64,000 nt of DNA. Source: Megaustenia siamemsis (lineage: Eukaryota; Mollusca; Gastropoda; Stylommatophora; Ariophantidae). Where the stretch lies: NCBI GenBank assembly GCA_032433765.1, contig JAVIAB010000160.1, positions 603,860 through 667,859 on the forward strand. The letters are read 5' to 3'. Below, in pieces: positions 1-11,056 of the stretch (within the stretch, counting starts at the first letter, position 1; every line of letters begins with the position of its first letter). A model generated the notes under the pieces. The model saw nothing but the letters and a program-made list of their open reading frames with translations, was not told the DNA's origin and did not search any database. The position numbers and the translations under genes were made by a program.

Positions 1-84
1 TACTCTTATCGTTCCTCCATTGTGCTACCAATGTATATACTCTTATCGTTGCTCCATTGTGCTACCAATGCCCAAAATGATCAT

Positions 85-445
85 TGACATCTAAGCATAA
101 AAGAAAGCTTGTCACCACAGATCAGCGATGTTTGAGAAAAGCATTTGGAGTAAGCACACAAGAATCAGAGATAATATTATAAGAGAAAGAGTAGGCATTG
201 AACCAATCCCAAGCTACATACAGAAGCAACAAATAAACTGGTTTGTCCATCTAGAAGGAATGTCATGTGATTTCTGACCCCACGCAGGGTCAATTAAAAG
301 AGGAGTGCGGAGAAGAGCAAGAGGTAGACCCAGAGTAAGATGGACAGTGAACATCAAAGAAAAGCTACAACAACATTAATTGTCAATGATTGAAACTGTC
401 CTAAAGGCGATAAGCAGAACTTTGTTATCTCCCTCGACACCTGAA
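85..445 (+). mobile_element. Decayed LINE reverse-transcriptase C-terminal end
   Basis: Read on the plus strand with frameshifts and stops, this stretch gives the pattern typical of the region after the reverse transcriptase domain of non-LTR retrotransposons: an arginine-rich RIRDNIIRERVGIEPIPSY segment, then QKQQINWFVHLEGM (the 'K-Q-x-x-W-F-G-H' motif), then RRARGRPRVRWTVNI (the 'GRPR-x-x-W' motif). No catalytic RT motif is present, so this is a 5'-truncated dead copy. It points toward the LINE remnant on the opposite strand at 540-1196. The clade cannot be assigned from this tail alone. Confidence 0.7.
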
Positions 446-526
446 TGGCTGCAAGAGGAAGTGAAGAAACATTGTGCAGAAACAATATAAACAAGGTAGG
501 TTCACGTGCCGACACACACACACACA

Positions 527-1196
527 CTGTAAGGTCATCATCATCGAGTGCCTTCTCCGCAACGAAGGTTGGCTACCATGGGTCGTCATTCTACTCTGTT
601 TCTTGCTTTGATGGTGCAGGCTGTCATAGATTGACTTGTCCATCTTTTGATGTTACTCGTCCATGTTAGTCTTGGTCTGCCTCTGTCTCTTTTACCTTGT
701 ATTTTCCCTTCCAATATTACTTTTAGTAGGCTGTTGTGTCTTTTAACATGGCCCACAAATTTCATTTGTCTTGTCTTAATTGTGTTCAGCAGTTCTCTTT
801 TTATTTTCAGTTTTAAAACTTCATCGTTTGTTTTCTTTTCTTTCCATCCAATTCTCCTATTCTTCTATAAATCCACATTTCGAAGGCTTCAATTTTCTGT
901 TCCGTTTTCTTGTCTAATGTCCATGTTTCTGCACCATACAGGAATATTGAGAAGATGTAACATTTTGATATTCTTAGTTTCAGCCCTGCTGATATTTGTT
1001 TTGTTGTTAGTATATTTTTCATGGCATTAAAATTACTTTTTGCCATACCTATTCTTTTGTTTATTTCAATTTTACATTTTCCATCACTGGTTATAGTATG
1101 TCCCAGGTAGTTGTATCCCTGGACTGTCTCCATATGTATTCCTTCAACTGTGATATTTAATTGTAGGTCTTGAGAATTTTCTTTGTTTATGATCAT
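527..1196 (-). mobile_element. 5'-truncated LINE fragment with (ATG)n tail
   Basis: The minus strand from 1196 to 813 is open and reads as the C-terminal part of a non-LTR retrotransposon reverse transcriptase: YNYLGHTITSDGKC, then FLYGAETWTLDKKTEQ and EAFEMWIYRRI, which are hallmarks of the thumb and connection region. One frameshift lies just before 813. After it the frame continues as DEVLKLKIKREL, then FVGHVKRHNSLLK, then a GRPRLTW motif. The frame ends at a TGA that is itself part of a (TGA)n tail (plus-strand tcatcatcatcg near 537-548), next to a CA/TG microsatellite at 512-527. RT motifs A to C are missing, so it is a dead fragment. Its upstream edge lies about 70 bp from the KLF promoter elements. 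Confidence 0.85.
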
Positions 1197-1265
1197 ATGT
1201 AATAGATGGTAGTTAGATGGTGGCCAGTGATCGTTGTGTGAACATCAACCGTGTGTTCCCTCCTT
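1197..1265. other. Short spacer between LINE remnant and KLF promoter
   Basis: Sixty-nine bases of non-repetitive sequence with no recognisable feature. They separate the 5' edge of the LINE fragment from the CCAAT/MEF2/TATA block. Confidence 0.5.
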
Positions 1266-1417
1266 TATATAGGCCCTCAAATTTAGGAACCAATCAGTAA
1301 AAACTTCTATATTTAGAAGCCAATCAGAGATGGCGGTCGCTTTTTTATTTTGGAGTGAGAGCGAGATCTAAATTTAGCCGAGTATAAGAGCAGCTTGCCC
1401 GAGTCAGGGGGTTCCGC
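1264..1417 (+). promoter_or_regulatory. Core promoter of the KLF2/4-like gene: CCAAT, MEF2 and TATA elements
   Basis: Elements read directly: CCAAT boxes at 1290-1294 and 1320-1324 (both as CCAATCAG); perfect CTA(A/T)4TAG MEF2-type motifs at 1307-1316 (ctatatttag) and 1368-1377 (ctaaatttag); a near match at 1277-1286 (tcaaatttag); and a TATA box at 1383-1390 (tataagag). A start site about 25-32 bases below the TATA box would fall near 1408-1417. The first two A/T motifs each precede a CCAAT box by a few bases, as if a module of about 30 bp had been duplicated. In vertebrates, KLF2 and KLF4 are direct targets of the ERK5-MEF2 pathway, so this arrangement fits the downstream gene. Function here is inferred. 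Confidence 0.7.
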
Positions 1418-1541
1418 ATTAGCGCTAGGAGCTGCATGTTGTTGCATCTCTCTCACGCTCCTGTACTTACGCTATGACCACTTTGATGGAAACAACGCTG
1501 GATATAAAAAAAGTATCCTTTCACTTCCTAAATACGAGGAC

Positions 1542-1562
1542 ATGATGATGGATGTTCAAAAC
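1542..1562 (+). CDS. KLF2/4: KLF2/4-like gene, first coding exon (short)
   Basis: Three consecutive ATG codons (1542, 1545, 1548) are followed by GAT GTT CAA AAC and a consensus splice donor, AAC|GTAAGT, at 1562/1563. The phase is 0 and matches the phase-0 acceptor at 11068/11069, so the joined protein would begin MMMDVQN-NWADVDNFLY. The third ATG has the best context (A at -3, G at +4). The frame is open upstream back to a TGA at 1356-1358 but holds no earlier ATG. The upstream peptide (for example SILSLPKYED) looks protein-like, so initiation at a non-AUG codon or in another exon is possible. Two short upstream ORFs precede the triple ATG. The start is therefore likely but not proven. A cDNA would decide it. 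Confidence 0.6.
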
Positions 1563-1599
1563 GTAAGTCGTCACTTGACACATCGTGAACAAGTTGTTT

Positions 1600-1971
1600 T
1601 TAATTTGGTATTTCTGGTTTAACTAAAACTTGATGTTTGTTTCTGTGATCTTGTTATACTTGTGATTCCCATCATGACTCTGAAGCAATTCTTGCAATGT
1701 GACCACTAGAAAAGTGTACACGGTTTGTGTCCGCTCTCGTCTACTTGCTCATCCAGGTGGAGGGATTTTCTGCCGAATATGGTCAGCTTTAGAGTCAATC
1801 CAGCAGGAGGTCGACGCCTGGGAGTCATGACCCAGTTGGGCCCAAGAGTTAGTGTGTCAAGAAAGCTAAAGGGCCGAAACACTTGCCCAATGGGTCTACT
1901 TCTGATGATCAGATTGCCTCCTGCTGTGTAGCTCAGTATAATGAGTTTCCTATTACTTACAACAATTATAA
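1600..1971. other. Non-repetitive intron sequence, no gene recognised
   Basis: This single-copy-looking block follows the first donor. It contains a 68-codon open frame without an ATG start (1725-1931, opening at a GTG) whose translation matches nothing I recognise. Its middle part is more GC-rich than the surrounding arrays and could be an old dispersed repeat. No tRNA-type A or B box is evident. Confidence 0.4.
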
Positions 1972-2908
1972 CAAAAGTCTAGTCACATAAATTGTGATAG
2001 CAACAGTCTAGTTCCATAATTGTGAGAACAACAGTCTAGTTACATAAATTGTGATAACAATAGTCTAGTTACATAAATTGTGATATCAATAGTCTAGTTA
2101 TATAAATTGTGATAACAATAGTCTAGTTACATAAATTGTGATAACAATAGTCTAGTTACATAAATTGTGATAGCAATAGTCTAGTTACATAAATTGTGAT
2201 AGCAACAGTCTAGTTACATAAATTGTGATAACAATAGTCTAGTTACATAAATTGTGATAACAACAGTCTAGTTACATAAATGTGATAACAACAGTCTAGT
2301 TACATAAATTGTGATAACAACAGTCTAGTTACATAAATTGTGATAGCAACAGTCTAGTTACATAAATTGTGATAACAATAGTCTAGTTACATAAATTGTG
2401 ATAACAATAGTCTAGTTAAATAAATTGTGATAACAACAGTATAGTTACATAAATTGTGATAACAACAGTCTAGTTACATAAATTGTGATAACAACAGTCT
2501 AGTTACATAAATTGTGATAACAATAGTCTAGTTACATAAACATAAATTATGATAACAACAGTCTAGTTACATAAATTGTGATAACAATAGTTTAGTTACA
2601 TAAATTGTGATAACAACAGTCTAGTTACATAAATTGTGATAACAACAGTCTAGTTACATAAATTGTGATAACAATAGTCTAGTTAAATAAATTGTGATAA
2701 CAACAGTCTAGTTACATAAATTGTGATAACAATAGTCTAGTAACATAAATTGTGATAACAACAGTCTAGTTACATAAATTGTGATAACAATAGTCTAGTT
2801 GCATAAATTGTGATAACAACAGTCTAGTTACATAAATTTTGATAACAAAAGTCTAGTTACATAAATTGTGATAACAATAGTCTAGTTACATAAATTGTGA
2901 TAACAACA
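1972..2908. repeat. Minisatellite, 29-bp unit, about 32 copies
   Basis: Tandem units containing ctagttacataaattgtg repeat every 29 bp (for example the word tctag at 2122 and 2151). Most variation is a C/T switch before agtctag and an occasional single-base loss. It runs without a spacer into the next array, whose 29-bp unit is recognisably related (agtc-T/C-agtta). Confidence 0.95.
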
Positions 2909-2910
2909 AA

Positions 2911-5900
2911 AATAGTCCAGTTATATCAACCATAACAATGACAGTCCAGTTATATCAACCACAACAATGACAGTCCAGTTATATCAACCACAACAATGAC
3001 AGTCCAGTTATATCAACCATAACAATGACAGTCCAGTTATATCAACGACAACAATGACAGTCCAATTATATCAACCACACCAATGACAGTCCAGTTATAT
3101 CAACCACAACAATGACAGTCCAGTTATATCAACACAACAATGACAGACCAGTTATATCAACCACAACAATGATAGCCCAGTTATATCAACCACAATAATG
3201 ACAGTCCAGTTATATCAACCACAATAATGATAGTCCAGTTATATCAACCACAACAATGACAGTCCAGTTATATCAACCACAATAATGACAGTCCAGTTAC
3301 ATCAACGCAACTATCAACCGCAACAATGACAGTCCAGTTATATCAACCGCAACAATGACAGTCCAGTTATATCAACCGCAACAATGACAGTCCAGTTATA
3401 TCAACCGCAACAATGACAGTCCAGTTATATCAACCGCAACAATGACAGTCCAGTTATATCAACCGCAACAATGACAGTCCAGTTATATCAACCGCAACAA
3501 TGACAGTCCAGTTATATCAACCACAACATGACCGTCCAGTTATATAAACCACAACATTGACAGTCCAGTTTATATCAACCACAACAAAAATTGTCCAGTT
3601 ATATCAACCACAACAATGACAGTCCAGTTATATCAACCGCAACAACGACAGTCCAGTTATATCAACCGCAACAATGACAGTCCAGTTATATCAACCGCAA
3701 CAATGACAGTCCAGTTATATCAACCGCAACAATGACAGTCCAGTTATATCAACCGCAACAATGACAGTCCAGTTATATCAACCGCAACAATGACAGCCCA
3801 GTTATATCAACCACAACAATGATAGCCCAGTTATATCAACCACAACGATAGTCAAGGACTATATCAACCACAACAATTATCATTGTTATATCAACGACAA
3901 CAATGACAGTCCAATTATATGAACTACAACAATGACAGTCCAGTTATATCAACCACAACAATGACAGTCCAGTTATATCAACCGCAACAATGACAGTCCA
4001 GTTATATCAACCGCTACAATGACAGTCCAGTTATATCAACCGCAACAATGACAGTCCAGTTATATGAACCACAACAATGACAGTCCAGTTATATCAACCG
4101 CAACAATGACAGTCCAGTTATATCAACCGCAACAATGACAGTCCAGTTATATCAACCGCAAGAATGACAGTCCAGTTATATCAACCGCAACAATGACAGT
4201 CCAGGTATATCAGCCACAACAATGACAGTCCAGTTATATCAACCACAAAAATGACAGTCCAGTTATATCAACCACAACAATGATAGCCCAGTTATATCAA
4301 CCACAACAACGATAGTCAAGGACTATATCAACCACAACAATGATAGCCCAGTTATATCAACCACAACAATGATAGTCCAGTTATATCAACCACAACAATG
4401 ATAGTCAAGGACTATATCAACCACAACAATGACAGCCCAGTTATATCAACCACAACAATGATAGTCCAGTTGTATCAACCACAACAATGATAGTCCAGTT
4501 ATATCAACCACAACAATGATAGTCAAGGACTATATCAACCACAACAATGACAGTCCAGTTATATCAACCACAACAATGATAGTCAAGGACTATATCAACC
4601 ACAACAATAATAGTCCAGTTATATCAACCACAACAATGATAGTCCAGTTATATCAACCACAAACAATGATAGTCAAGGACTATATCAACCACAACAATGA
4701 CAGCCAGTTATATCAACCACAACAACGATAGTCAAGGACTATATCAACCACAACAATGATAGTCAAGGACTATATCAACTACAACAATGATAGTCAGTTA
4801 TATCAACCACAACATGATAGTCAAGGACTATATCAACCACAACAATGACAGCCCAGTTATATCAACCACAACAATGACAGCCCAGTTGTATCAACCACAC
4901 AATAATAGTCCAGTTATATCAACCACAACAATGATAGTCAAGGACTATATCAACCACAACAATGACAGCCCAGTTATATCAACCACAACAATGATAGTCA
5001 AGGACTATATCAACCACAACAATGATAGTCCCGTTATATCAACCACAACAATGATAGTCAAGGACTATATCAACCACAACAATGATAGTCCAGTTATATC
5101 AACCACAACAATGATAGTCCAGTTATATCAACCACAACAATGATAGTCAAGGACTATATCAACCACAACAATGATAGTCCACGTATGTCAACCACAACAA
5201 TGATAGTCAAGGACTATATCAACCACAACAATGATGGTCAAGGACTATATCAACCACAACAATGATAGTCAAGGACTATATCAACCACAACAATGATAGT
5301 CAAGGACTATGTCAACCACAACAATGATAGTCAAGGACTATATCAACCACAACAATGATAGTCCACTTATGTCAACCACAACAATGATAGTCAAGGACTA
5401 TATCAACCACAACAATGATAGTCAAGGACTATATCAACCACAACAATGATAGTCCAGTTATATCAACCACAACAATGATAGTCAAGGACTATATCAACCA
5501 CAACAATGACAGTCCAGTTATATAACCACAACAATGATAGTCAAGGACTATATCAACCACAACAATGATAGTCCACTTATGTCAACCACAACAATGATAG
5601 TCAAGGACTATATCAACCACAACAATGATAGTCAAGGACTATATCAACCACAACAATGATAGTCCACTTATGTCAACCACAACAATGATAGTCCAGTTAT
5701 ATCAACCACAACAATGATAGTCAAGGACTATGTCAACCACAACAATGATAGTCAAGGACTATATCAACCACAACAATGATAGTCCACTTATGTCAACCAC
5801 AACAATGATAGTCCACTTATGTCAACCACAACAATGATAGTCAAGGACTATGTCAACCACAACAATGATAGTCAAGGACTATATCAACCACAACAATGAT

Positions 5901-8250
5901 AGTCCACGTATGTCAACCACAACAATGATAGTCAAGGACTATATCAACCACAACAATGATAGTCAAGGACTATATCAACCACAACAATGATAGTCAAGGA
6001 CTATGTCAACCACAACAATGATAGTCAAGGACTATATCAACCACAACAATGATAGTCCACTTATGTCAACCACAACAATGATAGTCAAGGACTATATCAA
6101 CCACAACAATGATAGTCAAGGACTATATCAACCACAACAATGATAGTCCAGTTATATCAACCACAACAATGATAGTCAAGGACTATATCAACCACAACAA
6201 TGATAGTCAAGGACTATATCAACCACAACAATGATAGTCAAGGACTATATCAACCACAACAATGATAGTCAAGGACTATGTCAACCACAACAATGATAGT
6301 CAAGGACTATATCAACCACAACAATGATAGTCCACTTATGTCAACCACAACAATGATAGTCAAGGACTATATCAACCACAACAATGATAGTCAAGGACTA
6401 TATCAACCACAACAATGATAGTCCAGTTATATCAACCACAACAATGATAGTCAAGGACTATATCAACCACAACAATGATAGTCAAGGACTATATCAACCA
6501 CAACAATGATAGTCAAGGACTATATCAACCACAACAATGATAGTCAAGGACTATATCAACCACAACAATGACAGTTCAGTTATATCAACCACAACAATGA
6601 TAGTCAAGGACTATATCAACCACAACAATGATAGTCAAGGACTATATCAACCACAACAATGATAGTCCAGTTATATCAACCACAACAATGATAGTCCAGT
6701 TATATCAACCACAACAATGACAGTCAAGGACTATATCAACCACAACAATGATAGTCCACTTATGTCAACCACAACAATGATAGTCAAGGACTATATCAAC
6801 CACAACAATGATAGTCAAGGACTATATCAACCACAACAATGATAGTCCAGTTATATCAACCACAACAATGATAGTCAAGGACTATATCAACCACAACAAT
6901 GACAGTCCAGTTATATAACCACAACAATGATAGTCAAGGACTATATCAACCACAACAATGATAGTCCACTTATGTCAACCACAACAATGATAGTCAAGGA
7001 CTATATCAACCACAACAATGATAGTCAAGGACTATATCAACCACAACAATGATAGTCCACTTATGTCAACCACAACAATGATAGTCCAGTTATATCAACC
7101 ACAACAATGATAGTCAAGGACTATGTCAACCACAACAATGATAGTCAAGGACTATATCAACCACAACAATGATAGTCCACTTATGTCAACCACAACAATG
7201 ATAGTCCACTTATGTCAACCACAACAATGATAGTCAAGGACTATGTCAACCACAACAATGATAGTCAAGGACTATATCAACCACAACAATGATAGTCCAC
7301 GTATGTCAACCACAACAATGATAGTCAAGGACTATATCAACCACAAACAATGATAGTCAAGGACTATATCAACCACAACAATGATAGTCAAGGACTATGT
7401 CAACCACAACAATGATAGTCAAGGACTATATCAACCACAACAATGATAGTCCACTTATGTCAACCACAACAATGATAGTCAAGGACTATATCAACCACAA
7501 CAATGATAGTCAAGGACTATATCAACCACAACAATGATAGTCCAGTTATATCAACCACAACAATGATAGTCAAGGACTATATCAACCACAACAATGATAG
7601 TCAAGGACTATATCAACCACAACAATGATAGTCAAGGACTATATCAACCACAACAATGATAGTCAAGGACTATGTCAACCACAACAATGATAGTCAAGGA
7701 CTATATCAACCACAACAATGATAGTCCACTTATGTCAACCACAACAATGATAGTCAAGGACTATATCAACCACAACAATGATAGTCAAGGACTATATCAA
7801 CCACAACAATGATAGTCCAGTTATATCAACCACAACAATGATAGTCAAGGACTATATCAACCACAACAATGATAGTCAAGGACTATATCAACCACAACAA
7901 TGATAGTCAAGGACTATATCAACCACAACAATGATAGTCAAGGACTATATCAACCACAACAATGACAGTTCAGTTATATCAACCACAACAATGATAGTCA
8001 AGGACTATATCAACCACAACAATGATAGTCAAGGACTATATCAACCACAACAATGATAGTCCAGTTATATCAACCACAACAATGATAGTCCAGTTATATC
8101 AACCACAACAATGACAGTCAAGGACTATATCAACCACAACAATGATAGCCCAGTTATATCAACCACAACAATGATAGTCAAGGACTATATCAACCACAAC
8201 AATGATAGCCCAGTTATATCAACCACAACAAAAGTCCAATTATATTAACA
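2911..8250. repeat. Minisatellite, 29/31-bp units, about 175 copies, with 1.39-kb higher-order repeat
   Basis: Two interleaved unit types are present: a 29-bp form with ccagttatatcaaccaca, and a 31-bp form with agtcaaggactatatcaa. The left third is mainly the 29-bp form. From about 4.3 kb the 31-bp form spreads. A higher-order duplication is visible from rare variants recurring at a fixed shift: the word tataacc at 5521 and 6914, the tccacgtatg variant at 5903 and 7296, and acagttcagt at 6571 and 7965, all 1393-1394 bp apart. Short open frames inside (for example 4516-5143) are repeat artefacts. Confidence 0.95.
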
Positions 8251-8468
8251 ACAGTTGATAGTTTCTAAACTAGATGGTTGATTATACAATAGACTAGATG
8301 TTGGTGTGTGCTCTGTAGACTCATTGGCGTGTGCACTGTAGACTCATTGGTGTGTGTACTGTACATTTGATGTCAACAGGCACTCTCACTTGGATTACTG
8401 TCCATCTGTGTTTAATAAATTGCAAAAGTGTGTGCTCTATTCTAGATAGCTACAGACATAGTAGACTA
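8251..8468. repeat. Transition zone with short degenerate repeats
   Basis: The segment carries about three degenerate copies of a unit containing gtgtgtgctctgtagactca, then non-repetitive sequence up to the left target-site duplication of the LINE insertion (8456-8468). No gene is seen. Confidence 0.6.
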
Positions 8469-8761
8469 TTTATCTATCTATCTATTGACCTTTCGAGCCG
8501 TAGCCGGCCCATATGGCGTAGACCCAGATACTCCTTCTCTTATCTCAATTTGTATTCTAGCAGTTTTCATTCCTTCTAAAGATATTTTATCAAATCTGGC
8601 CATTTATCTCTGTTCTGTGCAAGCAGCTCTATCTTATTGAGGGAGCTGATCCTTCTCATCATTGTTCTTCTCAGTGTCTTTCTGGTCTTCCTCTTCTCCT
8701 CTTACCTGTTGTTTCCCACATGAGGGCTTGCTTTGCTATTCGGTAATTATCTCTACTCATC
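8469..8761 (-). mobile_element. Young 5'-truncated LINE fragment with 13-bp target-site duplication
   Basis: The perfect 13-bp direct repeat acatagtagacta lies at 8456-8468 and again at 8762-8774, bracketing 293 bp. On the minus strand the insert reads as a LINE reverse-transcriptase C-terminus: IAKQALMWETTGKRRRGRP, then RTMMRRISSLNKIELLAQNR and DKWPDLIKYL. A short 3' region and a (GATA)n tail follow, seen on the plus strand as tatctatctatctattgacc. An intact duplication plus a microsatellite tail is the signature of target-primed reverse transcription. The target sequence is itself the repeat word of the 23-bp array starting at 8771, so the element landed at the edge of that array. Confidence 0.9.
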
Positions 8762-8770
8762 ACATAGTAG

Positions 8771-9466
8771 ACTAGATGTGGTAAACACTCTAGACTAGAT
8801 GTGGTAAACACTTTAGACTAGATGTGGTAAACACTCTAGACTAGATGTGGTAAACACTGTAGACTAGATGTGGTGAACACTCTAGACTAGATGTGGTAAA
8901 CACTGTAGACTAGATGTGGTGAACACTGTAGACTTGATGTGGTAAACACTTTAGATTAGATGTGGTAAATACTGTAGACTAGATGTGGTAAACACTTTAG
9001 ACTAGATGTGGTAAAAACTTTAGACCAGATGTGGTAAACACTTTAGACTAGATGTGGTAAACACTTTAGACTAGATGTGGTAAAACACTCTAGACTAGAT
9101 GTGGTAAAACTGTAGACTAGATGTGGTAAACACTGTAGACTAGATGTGGTAAACACTGTAGACTAGATGTGGTAAACACTGTAGACTAGATGTGGTAAAC
9201 ACTTTAGACTAGATGTGGTAAGCACTGTAGACTAGATGTGGTAAACACTTTAGACTTGATGTGGTAAACACTTTAGACTAAATGTGGTAAACACTTTAGA
9301 CTTGATGTGGTAAACACTGTAGACTAGATGTGGTAAACACTTTAGACTAGATGTGGTAAACACTTTAGACTTGATGTGGTAAACACTTTAGACTTGATGT
9401 GGTAAACACTTTAGACTAGATGTGGTAAACACTTTAGATTAGATGTGGTAAGCACTGTAGACTTGA
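8771..9466. repeat. Minisatellite, 23-bp unit, about 30 copies
   Basis: The unit contains actagatgtggtaaacact and repeats every 23 bp (for example 8771 and 8794). Variants include actt for actg or actc, ttgatg for tagatg, and occasional single-base gains. Nearly every unit carries the overlapping words tgtggt and gtaaaca. Confidence 0.95.
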
Positions 9467-9644
9467 TGACTTGTCAATATTTTAAATAAGATGAGGTCGT
9501 ACTCTAGATTTGATGGGCTATAATGGCTGAAGGTATTTTAAGTTAGTTGATACTGTCAACTAGATGATGGTAAACACTAGACTTGATGGCTGTGGATTCT
9601 TTAGGCATGACTCAGGAATGTTGATGGTTAAATAGATCACTTAA
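9467..9644. other. Intron spacer between two arrays
   Basis: Degenerate sequence with a few leftover pieces of the 23-bp unit (tagatttgatggg, ctagatgatggtaaac). No other feature is seen. Confidence 0.5.
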
Positions 9645-9812
9645 TTATTGTGGCTAATCTAGACTTAATTATTGTGGCTAATCTAGACTTAATTATTGTG
9701 ACTAATCTAGACTTAATTATTGTGACTAATCTAGACTTAATTATTGTGGCTAATCTAGACTTAATTATTGTGGCTAATCTAGACTTAATCATTGTGGCTA
9801 ATCTAGAATAGA
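9645..9812. repeat. Minisatellite, 24-bp unit, about 7 copies
   Basis: The unit contains ttaattattgtggctaat followed by ctagac, with a g/a variant. Because 24 is a multiple of three, a minus-strand open frame (9637-9846) runs through it. It is a repeat artefact. Confidence 0.95.
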
Positions 9813-9987
9813 TGACAATTATACTCTTGAGCTTTGCCACTTGCAACTGTTTAGTGCTAGAAATAGCAAGACATTCTGACAGCCATGACTGGGGCTTTCA
9901 AATCATTTTCAAACTTTTTGGTGCTAAGAGTCTGCTTGCACGAACTCAGGATTGGGCTTTTGCCTAAGACATGTCCACCATACATGT

Positions 9988-11056
9988 GATGTTAAAGTTA
10001 GAACACTTGAGAGTGTATCATATTTCATCCTATGTTAAAGTTAGAATACCTGACAATGTTTCATATTTCTTCCTATGTTAAAGTTAGAATACCTGACAAT
10101 GTTTCATATTTCTTCCTATGTTAAAGTTAGAATACCTGACAATGTTTCATATTTCTTCCTATGTTAAAGTTAGAATACCTGACAATGTTTCATATTTCTT
10201 CCTATGTTAGAGATAGAATACCTGACAATGTTTCATATTTCTTCCTATGTTAAAGATAGAATACCTGACAATGTTTCATATCTCTTCCTATGTTAAAGAT
10301 AGAATACCTGACAATGATTCATATTTCTTCCTATGTTAAAGATAGAATACCTGACAATGTTTCATATCTCTTCCTATGTTAAAGATAGAATACCTGACAA
10401 TGATTCATATTTCTTCCTATGTTAAAGATAGAATACCTGACAATGTTTCATATTTCTTCCTATGTTAAAGATAGAATACCTGACAATGTTTCATATTTCT
10501 TCCTATGTTAAAGATAGAATACCTGACAATGTTTCATATTTCTTCCTATGTTAAAGATAGAATACCTGACAATGTTTCATATTTCTTCCTATGTTAAAGA
10601 TAGAATACCTGACAATGTTTCATATTTCTTCCTATGTTAAAGATAGAATACCTGACAATGTTTCATATTTCTTCCTATGTTAAAGATAGAATACCTGACA
10701 ATGTTTCATATTTCTTCCTATGTTAAAGATAGAATACCTGACAATGTTTCATATTTCTTCCTATGTTAAAGATAGAATACCTGACAATGTTTCATATTTC
10801 TTCCTATGTTAAAGATAGAATACCTGACAATGTTTCATATTTCTTCCTATGTTAAAGATAGAATACCTGACAATGATTCATATTTCTTCCTATGTTAAAG
10901 ATAGAATACCTGACAATGTTTCATATTTCTTCCTATGTTAAAGATAGAATACCTGACAATGTTTCATATTTCTTCCTATGTTAAAGATAGAATACCTGAC
11001 AATGTTTCATATTTCTTCCTATGTTAAATATAAAACACTTGACAGTGTTTCTTCCT
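9988..11056. repeat. Minisatellite, 43-bp unit, about 24 copies, ending at the KLF exon 2 splice acceptor
   Basis: The unit contains atagaatacctgacaatg and then a pyrimidine-rich tail; acctgac recurs at 10091 and 10134, 43 bp apart. The last, divergent unit (about 11018-11056) runs straight into the splice acceptor at 11061-11068. The first and last units share aacacttga where the interior units have aatacctga, the usual pattern of diverged edges around a homogenised core. The unit resembles the intron's own branch-point and pyrimidine-tract region. Confidence 0.95.

Noticed and set aside
1725..1931. Small gene in KLF intron 1
   Set aside because: The 68-codon frame has no ATG start, no recognisable motif and no splice context beyond the intron itself.
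1972..8250. CRISPR-like array
   Set aside because: Units are head-to-tail with no unique spacers of constant length, and the context is a eukaryotic intron. Ordinary minisatellite.
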